Below are positions 26,563-36,678 of a DNA stretch of 58,576 bases, in pieces; within the stretch, counting starts at the first letter, position 1, and the number at the start of each line of letters is the position of its first letter. The notes beneath the pieces were generated by a model. It was not told the origin of the DNA and searched no databases. It was given only the letters and a program-made list of their open reading frames with translations. This DNA is from an uncultured Commensalibacter sp. (GTDB lineage: Bacteria; Pseudomonadota; Alphaproteobacteria; Acetobacterales; Acetobacteraceae): positions 84,978-143,553 of the forward strand of contig CAMPDW010000005.1 in assembly GCA_946699565.1 (NCBI GenBank), in the 5' to 3' direction. Made by a program: the position numbers and the translations under genes.

Positions 26563-28743
26563 TTATTTTTTTTCTTCTTGAAGTAAAAAAGGATGGGTAA
26601 CATCTAAAAAGGCTTTATTCTTTTCTAAAGAATCTGCAATTACTGTCAGACAAGATACTGCTGCAATAACTTCCATACGAATAGCAAGATTTTTTTCATT
26701 CTTTTCCCGATCCCTTAATCGTTTGATTACAGCATGACTGATTGCAACCGTCCGTCCATATTTACCGCTAAATTTTGATATACGACGCAAAACAATACGC
26801 AATAAGATTTTGATATCTTCTGTAACCACATCATGGTTAATCATGGATTGTAATCGAAGAATATTTAAACCAATCATCATCACTGCAACGGTTCCTTCAC
26901 TATAAGCATGAATTAATTTTAAATTTGTCTCTACACTCAATTGTCGAACCATATTTACCAATAAGGAAGCCATTTGAAAAAGCCATATTCTTGGGCTTAC
27001 CTTATATAACAATGATGTATCTGCTAGATTATGCATTTTTTTCAATAACATTTGTCTTAAATGCAAACGAGTTTTAAAAGGACTGTAAGAATAAATAATC
27101 CGAAAGGATGCTATGGCAAAAAATATACCCATCAAAAGAGATAGAGTGTTATTAAAAAAAGTTCCCTCATTAAGTCTTACTTGGTTATCTAATTGTAACA
27201 TATAGGGTAAATAAGCAGCATATGGAGCAGCAACAGGTAAAGTTTTAGGATTGGCAATACCTAAACCACCCAACATTGTAGGAATAAACATCACCATACA
27301 AAGGGATTCAAAATTACTTTGCAGGGGAATAAAATAAAGCGTCAGCAAACCTCCCGCTAACAATGCCCAAATTGTTCCTTTAAACCAGCCAAATGTTACT
27401 TGTGTAGGATTTTCAAATAAACAAAATCTGGCGCATCCCATTCCCGTAAGGGAAGCCATACTTCCACCCATATCCCACCCCGTTACATACCACATAAAAC
27501 AGGCAGAAACCATTGCAACAAAAGTCCGCAAACCATTCTTCCAAGCAAGATCAAAATTCAATGGAGCCGATACATGGAACTTAAAATGGTCATTTTTTAT
27601 AGGATGATTACTCTTATAATATTCTTCTAATGTAATTTCCAACTCACCTAATAATTCACTTAATTTTCGAAACAGAATACGATCATTAAATATAATTTCC
27701 TGCTGTCTTTCCCTACTTTCTAGTTTTTCAGCATCAATTTTTTTATAAAAACTATCTGTTATATGCTGTCGACATTCCCACCGCAGCTTATTTAAATAAG
27801 CCTGATCTACTGCGAAGCTTTCATCATTTTCAATTGATTGAACAATCCGTTTCAAACAATTTTGTATATTAGGAATAATAATAGCAAATTCTTCCGTAAC
27901 ATTTTTAAAATGATTCATACGAATGGATAAACCCATACTTCGCGCTAAAACCGCGGTTACAGAAAATAAAGCAGCATGTGCATGATCCCCTGTATGATCA
28001 TTACCGCTCATTTCAATTTGTCTAAATTCAATCGAATTATCGAAACCTATAATTGAAGTTAATAATTCTTGGGAATGCGCCACGATTTTCTTATCTTGAG
28101 CCAACATATTCAGAACCTTGTGAATCGTTTCACAAATAGCAAATTTAAGATTTTTATTTAATTCATTTCGTGCATTCTTATCGATATTAACATCAAAAAA
28201 TCGACCGACGAAACTATCACTCCAAACCCCCAATAAAATATAGGTTGTTCGAGCCATCGCCATCATAAAGGTTCCATGCGGATCACTCGTTGAACTAAAT
28301 GCAATAATGGCACATGTAAATCCTGCCAAAACCATTGCATAAGCCTTGAAACTCTGTAAACAAGTTCCACACCAAACACAAATAGAAACAAATAAGGTAA
28401 CTATAATATTAAATAACCATGGCTGCTGAGGAAATAAAGCAACAAAAATAATCGCTGCAATAGCACCAAATACCGTCCCTATTGCTCTCCAATAGGCTTT
28501 CGATATCGTTTCCCCACGTGAAGAATTCCTAGCACAAACCCATACTGTCATAGGTGCCCATTTAGGACTGTCCAATTCCAACCATAATGCTATTGCCAAA
28601 GCTAGAAAAGAAGCAAAAGTTGTTCTTAAGGCAAAAACAAACCCTGACCAACTTGGGGCATAAATCCAACGATAAGATTCTAAAAAATTTGTTTTAGGCC
28701 ATATATATTTTTTATACCATGACACAACGTTAGATTCAGACAC
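26563..28743 (-). CDS. FUSC family inner-membrane protein (paralogue 1)
   Basis: 726 residues. Two blocks of about six membrane helices (residues ~30-180 and ~385-540) are separated by a cytoplasmic helical region, as in FUSC/fusaric-acid-resistance and YccS/AaeB proteins. The signature region LELDSPKWAPMTVWVCARNSSRGETISKAYWRAIGT lies near 50-90 (short motif: SSRGE). The soluble C-terminal domain contains the TEDIKILLRIVLRRISKF stretch shared with its two neighbours. Such proteins are thought to be aromatic-acid exporters, usually with a membrane-fusion partner, which is absent here. Third and last gene in a tandem array, 118 bases after paralogue 2. Substrate unknown. Confidence 0.85.
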   Translation of the reverse strand: MSESNVVSWYKKYIWPKTNFLESYRWIYAPSWSGFVFALRTTFASFLALAIALWLELDSPKWAPMTVWVCARNSSRGETISKAYWRAIGTVFGAIAAIIFVALFPQQPWLFNIIVTLFVSICVWCGTCLQSFKAYAMVLAGFTCAIIAFSSTSDPHGTFMMAMARTTYILLGVWSDSFVGRFFDVNIDKNARNELNKNLKFAICETIHKVLNMLAQDKKIVAHSQELLTSIIGFDNSIEFRQIEMSGNDHTGDHAHAALFSVTAVLARSMGLSIRMNHFKNVTEEFAIIIPNIQNCLKRIVQSIENDESFAVDQAYLNKLRWECRQHITDSFYKKIDAEKLESRERQQEIIFNDRILFRKLSELLGELEITLEEYYKSNHPIKNDHFKFHVSAPLNFDLAWKNGLRTFVAMVSACFMWYVTGWDMGGSMASLTGMGCARFCLFENPTQVTFGWFKGTIWALLAGGLLTLYFIPLQSNFESLCMVMFIPTMLGGLGIANPKTLPVAAPYAAYLPYMLQLDNQVRLNEGTFFNNTLSLLMGIFFAIASFRIIYSYSPFKTRLHLRQMLLKKMHNLADTSLLYKVSPRIWLFQMASLLVNMVRQLSVETNLKLIHAYSEGTVAVMMIGLNILRLQSMINHDVVTEDIKILLRIVLRRISKFSGKYGRTVAISHAVIKRLRDREKNEKNLAIRMEVIAAVSCLTVIADSLEKNKAFLDVTHPFLLQEEKK

Positions 28744-28861
28744 CTATTCTTTAAAATCCTTAAATTTAAAAAATTCACAAAAAAATGAAATTGTTTTCAA
28801 CCTATTCTGTTTTTAATTAAAAAGAAAGAAGTTCCTCCACTATTTAGTAATATATGCCGTT

Positions 28862-30979
28862 TTATAAACGTAAAAAAGATCCATTTTTATCCAAAGCATA
28901 GGAAATAATAATCAAAGAGGAAATAGCCGCACTGATTTCAATTCGAATGGCAAGATTTTTTTCATGTATCTCTCTTTCCCTAAAACGAGCAATTGCCCGA
29001 TGTGCGATGACAACGGTTCTTGCATGTGGTCCATATTTAGCGTGACGACCATCAAATTTCGATATACGTCGTAAAACGACCTTTAAAATATTTTTAATAT
29101 CTTCTGTCATAATATCATGTGCTGTCATCGCTCTTAATCGAATAATATTTACCCCTATTAAAGTAACAGCCATAGTACCATGACGATAAGTTTGAACTAA
29201 GGTTGTATTACGATCTTCCTGAAGCTGACGCATCAATACAACAAAAGCTTCCATAACATAACTTACCCATTCTCTTGGCAAAGTAACACGAAGAGAATTG
29301 GCTAAATGATGCATACCATGAAGTAATTTTTGTCTTAATTGAAGCCTTAATTTACGAGGTTGATAAGGAAATACCAGTCGATAAGCCGTAAAAGCAAAGA
29401 AGCCACTCATAAAAATAGCCATGGAATCATTGAAAAAAGTTACTTCATCCATACGACCTACATTAGTAAAACCCACCATATAACAAAAGAAAAACATACA
29501 TGCTGAAGATACGGCAGCATATTTTGGAACAGCCATTGCCAGCCCACCTGCCAAAAATGGGGCTAACAAAACAAAATATAAAATTTCAATATTGGTTATA
29601 ATCGGTAAAAAAAGAAAATTATATAGAAAACCTAGTGCAATTGCGCAACATGCCCCTTTAAACCACCCTTTACAAGCAAGTGAAGCATTTTCAAAGATAC
29701 AAAACCGAGCACATCCCATACATAAAAAAGCCAAGAAAAGAGGACCGTAACTCCATCCCGTTATCTCCCATGCTATACAACCAAACGTAATTGCGACAAA
29801 TGCTCTAATTGCATTCCTCCAAGCGCGTCTAAAATCATACCGATTTTTAATGATAAAACGAAAATGATCCTTTAAATTCATATCACGACTTTTAGAAAAT
29901 TCTTTTAATGTTACTTCTAATTCGGCCAGGATTTCCCGCAAACTTTGATACAAAATACGGTCATTTAATGTTTTTTCAGAATAATCATTTTGATAATCTT
30001 GATTTTTTTGTTGACCACGATAAAAACTATCGGCAATTCTTTGTCGACATTCCCATCTTAATGAATTTAAAGCTGTCAAAGAATCACCAATAGGAACGCC
30101 TGATTTTAAATGATTTAAAAGTTCTTGTAAGTAAATCTGAGTAATCGGTAAAATATTGGAAAATTGTAAATCTTTTCCTTTCGTTTGTTTCATTAAAATT
30201 GATAGACCAGATGCTTTAATAATCAAACTTAATACTGAAGATAAAACCGCCCTAGCGTGATCTCCTGTATGACCTGTTCCCTGCATTTCTTTTTCACGGA
30301 ATTCAATGTTATTATTCAAAGATATAATTGAAGCAAGAAAAGTATCTGATTTTTGTACAGCCCAATCATCTCCACGAATCATATTAATAACTGATTTAAT
30401 AGCCTCCTCAATCGAAAGTTGCAAATCCTCTGTTAATTTTTTATGGGATTGATGATGTAAATTAAGATCAAACAAACGAGCAGTGAAATTTTCAGCTAAT
30501 ATTCCAAGAATAAAATAACTTCCTCTTGCCATTGCAAGCATAAACACTTCATTTAAATCAGGTACAGATCCAAATAAAACAATGGCACAGCTATATCCTG
30601 CCATAACCATACCCAAAGCACGGAAATTTCGTGTGCAACTTCCAATCCAACAACAAAAGGAAACCCAAAGGGCCACAGAAATTTCAAAAATAAAAGGTTG
30701 CTGAGGGAAACATCCAGCAATGACCAATGCCATAATAATACCGATAATGTTTCCAATAATGATCCAATATGCCTTAGATAATATTTCACCACGCGATGAA
30801 TTTTGAGCAACAATCCAAACAGCCATAATTGCCCAACGGGGACTATCTAACTCCATCCATAATGCAATGACAAGAACTACATAAGATGCGATGATGGTAC
30901 GAAGCGCAAAAATTAAAGCTGTTTTTTGAGGTACAAATAACCAATTTAAGGATGGTAAAGTAAAATAACTAAGACGCAT
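28862..30979 (-). CDS. FUSC family inner-membrane protein (paralogue 2)
   Basis: 705 residues with the same two-block membrane plan as its neighbours. The conserved DSPRWAIMAVWIVAQNSSRGE segment is near 45-65, and TEDIKNILKVVLRRISKFDGRHAKYGPH near the C-terminus. The second membrane block (about 385-530) differs more from the others than the first. Middle gene of the tandem array, preceded by a 330-base gap on the minus strand, so it may have its own promoter. No HlyD-like partner or DUF1656 small protein flanks it, unlike many FUSC operons. Function inferred only at family level: possible export of aromatic or other hydrophobic acids. Confidence 0.85.
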   Translation of the reverse strand: MRLSYFTLPSLNWLFVPQKTALIFALRTIIASYVVLVIALWMELDSPRWAIMAVWIVAQNSSRGEILSKAYWIIIGNIIGIIMALVIAGCFPQQPFIFEISVALWVSFCCWIGSCTRNFRALGMVMAGYSCAIVLFGSVPDLNEVFMLAMARGSYFILGILAENFTARLFDLNLHHQSHKKLTEDLQLSIEEAIKSVINMIRGDDWAVQKSDTFLASIISLNNNIEFREKEMQGTGHTGDHARAVLSSVLSLIIKASGLSILMKQTKGKDLQFSNILPITQIYLQELLNHLKSGVPIGDSLTALNSLRWECRQRIADSFYRGQQKNQDYQNDYSEKTLNDRILYQSLREILAELEVTLKEFSKSRDMNLKDHFRFIIKNRYDFRRAWRNAIRAFVAITFGCIAWEITGWSYGPLFLAFLCMGCARFCIFENASLACKGWFKGACCAIALGFLYNFLFLPIITNIEILYFVLLAPFLAGGLAMAVPKYAAVSSACMFFFCYMVGFTNVGRMDEVTFFNDSMAIFMSGFFAFTAYRLVFPYQPRKLRLQLRQKLLHGMHHLANSLRVTLPREWVSYVMEAFVVLMRQLQEDRNTTLVQTYRHGTMAVTLIGVNIIRLRAMTAHDIMTEDIKNILKVVLRRISKFDGRHAKYGPHARTVVIAHRAIARFREREIHEKNLAIRIEISAAISSLIIISYALDKNGSFLRL

Positions 30980-31309
30980 CTGAATGCCTGATCTTTAATA
31001 AACAGCTTTGAAAAAGGGATATATCAGAGATCAATCTAAATAGCATCAATTAAATGATTCAAATATTCATGATTCTTGCTTAATAATCATTATTAAAGTA
31101 AAATAATACGGAAATAAAAAATAAAATTAATACTTGTTAAAAGTATAATATTTCAAAAATTATAAATCTTCATTTAAAAAAACAATTTCCACTTGGTTAT
31201 ATCCATGTTCTAAACAAACTATTAGATTAACAATATTACCCTTTATTGTTCAAAATTAATAATCAAGTTTTATAATCTATATTTAAGTTTTTTTTAAATT
31301 AAGCAATCC
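30980..31309. other. AT-rich gap of 330 bases between two FUSC genes
   Basis: No open frame, RNA or clear hairpin found. Because the two FUSC genes on either side are on the minus strand, this gap probably contains a promoter for paralogue 2 and possibly a transcript end for paralogue 3. Confidence 0.45.
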
Positions 31310-33463
31310 CTATACATCGCTATACGATAAATTAAAGAAGGTCAAATTTTTTTCTAAAGCATAATGAATAGGAATTAGACAAGCAATTGCTGTTCCAATT
31401 TCTAGTCTTTGAGCTAGATTTTTTTCAAGATTTTCCCTTTTTTGTAAACGGCGAATAGCACTTTTAACGATTAATAGTGTTCTTACGTGGTGTCCTCCTT
31501 TGAAAAGACTAATTCTGCGGATGACTACACGTAATTGTATTTTAACATCCTCTGGTAAAATATCATGAATCAACATTTTTCTAAGTTCAATAATATTTAT
31601 ACCAATAACCATCACACCTAACGCTCCTTGGTTATAACGACGGATCAAAGCCAGTTCCTTAACAGGATCAAATTGCCTCATTAATGAAACGAACCAATCC
31701 GTTGTAATAGCTAACCATCTTCGTGGTTGAGGAATGATTAATAAAGTAGGCAAAGTATGAATATCTTTAATCATTTTTTTTCGTATAGATTTTCTGACCT
31801 GTACAGGGGAATAGGGAGCAATATAACGAAAAGAAAAAATTGCTATTGCTGCCACGGCTACGGTCGCAAAAGCAGTATTTAAAAATGTTAATTCATTCAT
31901 TTTATCTTGATTATCTACAACTAGCATTAATGATAAAAAGATTGTAAAACTCATACCAATACCACGCGTTGGTAGATTATATATAGCAAGACCACCGATA
32001 AAAGCTGGTATAAAAAAAGTAGCACATAATAATTCGATTGTATTGGCAGAAGCGATCAGGGTTACATTTAAAATACCACTGACGATCATTGCCAAAACTG
32101 TACCCTTTAAAAAGTCCAAGGAGAATTTGTAACTATTTTCAAAAAGACATAGACGTCCACAAATCATACATGAAAAACCTAGTGCATTTGTAAAATTTGG
32201 CCAAGCCGTGACTTCCCAAATCAAACAACATAATAGCACAACCAAAAATACGCGTAATCCATTGGACCATGCCAACCTGAAATTATATAAAGGTGGCATC
32301 CGAAACGTAAATCTATCATGTTCTGGAGGATTATGGGCCATTTTATATTCTCTTAAAACAACCTCCAATTCACCTAATAATTCACTTAAAGCACGATATA
32401 GAATTCTTTGATGTAAAAAAGATTTTTGTCTTGTTGATTGATCTAGATTTTTAGTTGAAGTCGTATCTTGAAAAATATAATTTGAAATAATCTGTCTACA
32501 CTCCCAGCGCAGAGCAGTTAGTTTTTGCATATGAACCCTAAAATCCATATTTTTATTCAAGAGCTTAATTAAAGATTGAACATAATTTCTGACCTGAGAC
32601 AATATTTTCTCAAATTCGTTATTTCGCTCCTGAAATTCGCGCATATACAAAACTAAATTTGTTAAACGGGTCAAAACTATAACAATGGAAAACAATGTAG
32701 CATGCACATGATCAATCATATGAGCTGTCTTTACCATTTCAGCTTTTCTAAATTCTAATGTGTTTCTAGTTGTGGCAATAGCTGAAAAGGTTTCCCTTAC
32801 ACGATAAACAGCTTGATAATCACCACTCAGGACATCCTTAATAACATTTAAGGCTCCTGTAATCGCCATAAACATATTTTTTTCAATAATAGCTCGTGCT
32901 TGCTGCTCTTGATTAAAAGCAAAAATACGTTCGACAAAATCTTGACATAAAACTGCCAAAATAATATACGTTCCTCGAGACATTGCCAACATAAAAACGT
33001 TATTGGGATCTGAGCTGGCGGTAAAAGCAATAATTGTACAAGTGTACCCAGCCAATACAACACTGTATGAACTTGAACTGCGAATTAAACTGGCCAAGAA
33101 ACAACACACACCGATCCAAAAAGCCAAAGTAATTTCACATAAAAAAGGTTTCTGAGGAAATGCCGCAATAATAATTACAGATACAATAACCCCAACAATC
33201 GTTCCAACAATACGCCATTTGGATTTGGTTATAGTTTCTCCACGTGAAGTTTGAGAAATAATCCATACTGTCATAACTGCCCATTTCGGACTGTCCATTT
33301 CCATCCATAAAGCTACAGTCAGTGCAAGAAACGATGCAATAATGGTTCGAAGCGAAAAGAATATAGCCTCTTTCTTAGGGGCATAAAACCATTTAAAGGA
33401 TTGTATATTAGGTAAGAGATCGTTCAATTTTAGCCAATTTAATTTTAAACGAATATTTTCCAT
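31310..33463 (-). CDS. FUSC family inner-membrane protein (paralogue 3)
   Basis: 717 residues, the first of the tandem FUSC genes in transcription order. The FUSC signature appears as DSPKWAVMTVWIISQTSRGET, with a single Ser before RGE where the other two copies have Ser-Ser. The C-terminal domain carries PEDVKIQLRVVIRRISLF. The gene starts 29 bases after lnt, so it may be read from the lnt promoter. Two six-helix blocks flank a cytoplasmic middle. Family knowledge points to an exporter of aromatic carboxylates or similar stress compounds; no partner gene is nearby. Confidence 0.85.
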   Translation of the reverse strand: MENIRLKLNWLKLNDLLPNIQSFKWFYAPKKEAIFFSLRTIIASFLALTVALWMEMDSPKWAVMTVWIISQTSRGETITKSKWRIVGTIVGVIVSVIIIAAFPQKPFLCEITLAFWIGVCCFLASLIRSSSSYSVVLAGYTCTIIAFTASSDPNNVFMLAMSRGTYIILAVLCQDFVERIFAFNQEQQARAIIEKNMFMAITGALNVIKDVLSGDYQAVYRVRETFSAIATTRNTLEFRKAEMVKTAHMIDHVHATLFSIVIVLTRLTNLVLYMREFQERNNEFEKILSQVRNYVQSLIKLLNKNMDFRVHMQKLTALRWECRQIISNYIFQDTTSTKNLDQSTRQKSFLHQRILYRALSELLGELEVVLREYKMAHNPPEHDRFTFRMPPLYNFRLAWSNGLRVFLVVLLCCLIWEVTAWPNFTNALGFSCMICGRLCLFENSYKFSLDFLKGTVLAMIVSGILNVTLIASANTIELLCATFFIPAFIGGLAIYNLPTRGIGMSFTIFLSLMLVVDNQDKMNELTFLNTAFATVAVAAIAIFSFRYIAPYSPVQVRKSIRKKMIKDIHTLPTLLIIPQPRRWLAITTDWFVSLMRQFDPVKELALIRRYNQGALGVMVIGINIIELRKMLIHDILPEDVKIQLRVVIRRISLFKGGHHVRTLLIVKSAIRRLQKRENLEKNLAQRLEIGTAIACLIPIHYALEKNLTFFNLSYSDV

Positions 33464-33492
33464 AAAAACGACCTAATCAACCTTAAATTTAT

Positions 33493-35070
33493 CTAATCAA
33501 TACTCCTCCTCGAGAGGTATTTATTTAATGTTCCCCACACAATGCAAACGACACATAAAAACAACGGGATAAACCGATGTCCCCATGAAAAAACCGTAAA
33601 AGATAAGGCTCCAGGAAGTGCTATTGCTTTTACCCCTTTTATTCCCCAATCAATTTGAGTTAATTTTCTTCCATAAGAATCATAAACAGCAGATATTCCA
33701 GTATTTGCTATTCTTACAATTGGAAGACCTTCCTCAACTGCGCGCAATCTTGCCGCTGCAAGATGCTGTCGAGGACCAGCCGAATTTCCATACCACGCAT
33801 CATTTGTTAAATTCAATAACCATTTTGGTCTATTTTTCGGATTAAGAATTTGACCAGAGAAAATAACTTCATAACATATTAAAGGGGTAAAAGAAGCAAT
33901 TTTGGGTAAATTTATAGTTACATCTTCTTTTCCTGGGGTTAAAACCTGTCCAGGAACGACATGAAACGGGATATACCAAGGTTGAGATTCACCAAAAGGT
34001 ACCAACTTTTTTTTATGATAAACTTGATCAATCATACCATCAGGTTGCTTCAAAACAACCATACTATTATATAATTGATCGTTATTTTGCAAAGTTATTG
34101 CCCCAATTATTCCATATATAGAATCAGGATTATTTTGCATCATAATTTGTCTGGCAGCATTATCGTACTGAATATTACCTGGAAATGCACTTTCAGGCCA
34201 AGCAAAAAGGATTGGACGATCTCGATAAATTTCACGACGGATAGAGACAGCTTGTGCTACCGCTTCTACTGTCAAATCCATGTAGGTCTGAAATATACGT
34301 CGTGGATCAGTATTTGCAATTTTATCATCTTCGGCAATATTTCCCTGAACCATAGCAACAATTGGCATTGTATCATCAGCTTTTGGAGGACTTTCTAATA
34401 ATCTTATTAAACCAAATAATACTAATCCACCCACCGTTCCCGTTATTATCAACCAACCTTTACGTCCATATAAAGGACACAAAACAAGAAAAACCGTCAA
34501 TAAAGTTAATCCATCAACACCTATTACTGAAACTGATTGAATGAAAATATTTCCAATTATTCCTGGAATTTCCCATGCACTAGCCAAAGGATTCCATGGA
34601 AAACCCGTTAGAATTGGATTCCACCAATCTGGTGGTAATAAAATTGCGCGAGACATATCGCATAATGTCCATATTCCCGCGAAAACAATTGTTTTATAAC
34701 GACATGATGGAAATATAAGATAATATATAAAGGTCGTTATGCCTGTCCAGAAAGCCAATAAAAAAGCACATAACGGAGAAACTATTGGAACAAGCCACCA
34801 AAAATCATGAGCTCTTATTAAAATAGCGTTTACAAGCCATAATAAACCTACCATATGCAAGCCAAAACCAAAACAATAGCCCTTTAAAAAAGCACTTTTC
34901 AAGGTTTTTGTTCGATCAATTGATTTTAAAAATAATGGAAATGTAAAAAATAAAATTACAACGCAATAAGTTGGTGGGAATGCTACAGCACTTAACCCAC
35001 CAAGAAAAATAAGATATAAAGCTTCTTGCCATCCATATAAGCGATTAAGCCTATCCAAAAATAAATCCAT
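33493..35070 (-). CDS. lnt: Apolipoprotein N-acyltransferase Lnt
   Basis: 525 residues. About seven N-terminal membrane helices (to ~225) anchor a periplasmic nitrilase-like domain. The catalytic triad is visible: Glu293 in WPESAFPG, Lys353 in KKKLVPFGE and Cys399 in LICYEVIF. Lnt adds the third acyl chain to the N-terminal cysteine of lipoproteins, using phospholipid as donor, which prepares them for Lol sorting to the outer membrane. The lytic transglycosylase at 10136 would be one client. It lies between olsB and the FUSC array on the same strand. Confidence 0.95.
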   Translation of the reverse strand: MDLFLDRLNRLYGWQEALYLIFLGGLSAVAFPPTYCVVILFFTFPLFLKSIDRTKTLKSAFLKGYCFGFGLHMVGLLWLVNAILIRAHDFWWLVPIVSPLCAFLLAFWTGITTFIYYLIFPSCRYKTIVFAGIWTLCDMSRAILLPPDWWNPILTGFPWNPLASAWEIPGIIGNIFIQSVSVIGVDGLTLLTVFLVLCPLYGRKGWLIITGTVGGLVLFGLIRLLESPPKADDTMPIVAMVQGNIAEDDKIANTDPRRIFQTYMDLTVEAVAQAVSIRREIYRDRPILFAWPESAFPGNIQYDNAARQIMMQNNPDSIYGIIGAITLQNNDQLYNSMVVLKQPDGMIDQVYHKKKLVPFGESQPWYIPFHVVPGQVLTPGKEDVTINLPKIASFTPLICYEVIFSGQILNPKNRPKWLLNLTNDAWYGNSAGPRQHLAAARLRAVEEGLPIVRIANTGISAVYDSYGRKLTQIDWGIKGVKAIALPGALSFTVFSWGHRFIPLFLCVVCIVWGTLNKYLSRRSID

Positions 35071-35123
35071 ATTTGTAATCTAATAATAAAATAAATTTTA
35101 TTATATATAAATTACAATAAATT

Positions 35124-35972
35124 TTAAAATTCAAGAGCATCCTTTATACGACGCTCATAATAACGATAATATTTATCCGCGATTAATTCTGTTTTCAGAA
35201 CGATAGCCACATCAATTGTATTAAATTGATAATCAACAACGGCACCATCACCAACATACCCTCCTAATCTCAAATAACCCTTAATTAAAGGAGGTAATTC
35301 TGTACGACAACGTGCATAATCAATTTTATGAGGATCAACACGCAACATTTCGACACGTCGCTCAGGCAATGCTTTGACACGTAAGGCAGGCGGGGCTAAT
35401 TGTGATTGATAAAGATATGTTAAAATTTCTGCATATTTATCTGGATCCGTTCCCGAAAAACTGGCGCAGCCGAAAAGAAGATCAATTTGATAATAAAAAA
35501 TATACGCTGCCATCCCTTCCCACAATAATTGTAAAGCTGAACGACTACGATAATCAGGATGAACGCATGAACGCCCTACTTCTAATAATTTACCTGGGAA
35601 ATCAGATAATACTGAAATATCATATTCAGAACAACTATAAAATCCACCAGCCTTATCAGCTTGATCTTTCCTGAGTAATCGATAAGTTCCGACAACACGT
35701 TCATGACCAGCAGGTTTATGATAATCTAATACTAAAAGATAATCCGAATATTTATCATAATCATCATAATCTCTCTTCATACGAAGCGTTGCTTCTGATG
35801 GTTTAGCCCCCATTTCTTCATAAAACACGTGATAACGTAAAGCCCTTGCGGCATCACGTTCAGCTTCTGTTTCAGCTAACTTCACTCCTAAATTACCTGA
35901 ACGTAATTCAACAAAATCCTTTTTATGCAGCTCAGAAACTAATAAAGGGGATACTTTTCTATGTTTCTTCAT
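35124..35972 (-). CDS. olsB: OlsB-type ornithine N-acyltransferase (GNAT fold)
   Basis: 282 residues. The GNAT-like hemolysin/OlsB family pattern is visible: LAETEAERDAARALRYHVFYEEMGA, the RDYDDYDKYSDYLLVLD stretch with acidic residues, VVGTYRLLR, and LEVGRSCVHPDYR followed by LFGCASFSGTDP. OlsB makes lyso-ornithine lipid by transferring a 3-hydroxyacyl chain from acyl carrier protein to ornithine, the first step towards ornithine lipids in the membrane. The second enzyme, OlsA, is not adjacent. It sits 83 bases after fur and 53 bases before lnt. A hydroxyacyl donor or a non-ornithine acceptor cannot be excluded from the sequence. Confidence 0.82.
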   Translation of the reverse strand: MKKHRKVSPLLVSELHKKDFVELRSGNLGVKLAETEAERDAARALRYHVFYEEMGAKPSEATLRMKRDYDDYDKYSDYLLVLDYHKPAGHERVVGTYRLLRKDQADKAGGFYSCSEYDISVLSDFPGKLLEVGRSCVHPDYRSRSALQLLWEGMAAYIFYYQIDLLFGCASFSGTDPDKYAEILTYLYQSQLAPPALRVKALPERRVEMLRVDPHKIDYARCRTELPPLIKGYLRLGGYVGDGAVVDYQFNTIDVAIVLKTELIADKYYRYYERRIKDALEF

Positions 35973-36055
35973 AATAAAATTATATATTCCAATTATAATA
36001 ACTTAAATTAAAAACTCATCTCATCCATAAATAACTATGTCTTTTTATCAAATAA

Positions 36056-36508
36056 TTATATCTCTTTATCTAATTTAATACGGTGTCCAAACAACTCTAA
36101 CCGATGCTGAACCAATTTAAAACCTAATTTCTTAGCCATAATTTCAATCATTTTAACATGTTCTGGATCTTCAAATTCTATAACTTTCCCGGTATCAACA
36201 TCGATCAAATGATAATGAGTTCCTTGTTCAGTAACTTCATAACGTGCACGACCACCACCAAAATCATGTTTTTCTAAAATTCCTTTTTCTTCTAATAATC
36301 GCACAGTCCGATAAACTGTTGCTACAGAAATATTACTGTCTAATTTTGATGCACGACGATAAAGTTCTTCAACATCTGGATGGTCATGAGAATGAGAAAG
36401 AACATGAGCAATTACACGACGTTGCCCTGTCATTTTCAAACCTTTTTTTATACATAACCGCTCAATATGGGATAAATTATTCATTTTTCCACGTGTCATA
36501 TAAACCAT
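36056..36508 (-). CDS. fur: Fur family metal-dependent transcription regulator (alphaproteobacterial Fur/Mur type)
   Basis: 150 residues. The winged-helix DNA-binding domain (about 10-90) contains LKMTGQRRVIAHVL, VSVATVYRTVR-like ISVATVYRTVRLLEEKG, and the dimerisation half starts after GGGRARYEV. Instead of the CxxC pair of E. coli Fur it reads HYHLIDVDTGKVIEF, the form typical of alphaproteobacterial Fur/Mur, which may sense manganese or iron. The usual HxH metal motif is kept as HYH. It should repress iron or manganese uptake genes. The start may also be Met5 or Met9; ATG at 36508 gives a longer N-terminus. It lies upstream of olsB and lnt. Confidence 0.9.
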   Translation of the reverse strand: MVYMTRGKMNNLSHIERLCIKKGLKMTGQRRVIAHVLSHSHDHPDVEELYRRASKLDSNISVATVYRTVRLLEEKGILEKHDFGGGRARYEVTEQGTHYHLIDVDTGKVIEFEDPEHVKMIEIMAKKLGFKLVQHRLELFGHRIKLDKEI

Positions 36509-36678
36509 TCAATTAATACAAAGAAACCTTACAAATACTTACCTAAATTAAAAATCGTTAGAATAATTATTTAATAAATATTATAACTGTAGAATATGAC
36601 TTTTTTCAACCTATTAATAATTATTTTCGAATTAACAAAAAGATTTTATTTTCATCTTCTTTCACTTTATAAAGTATA

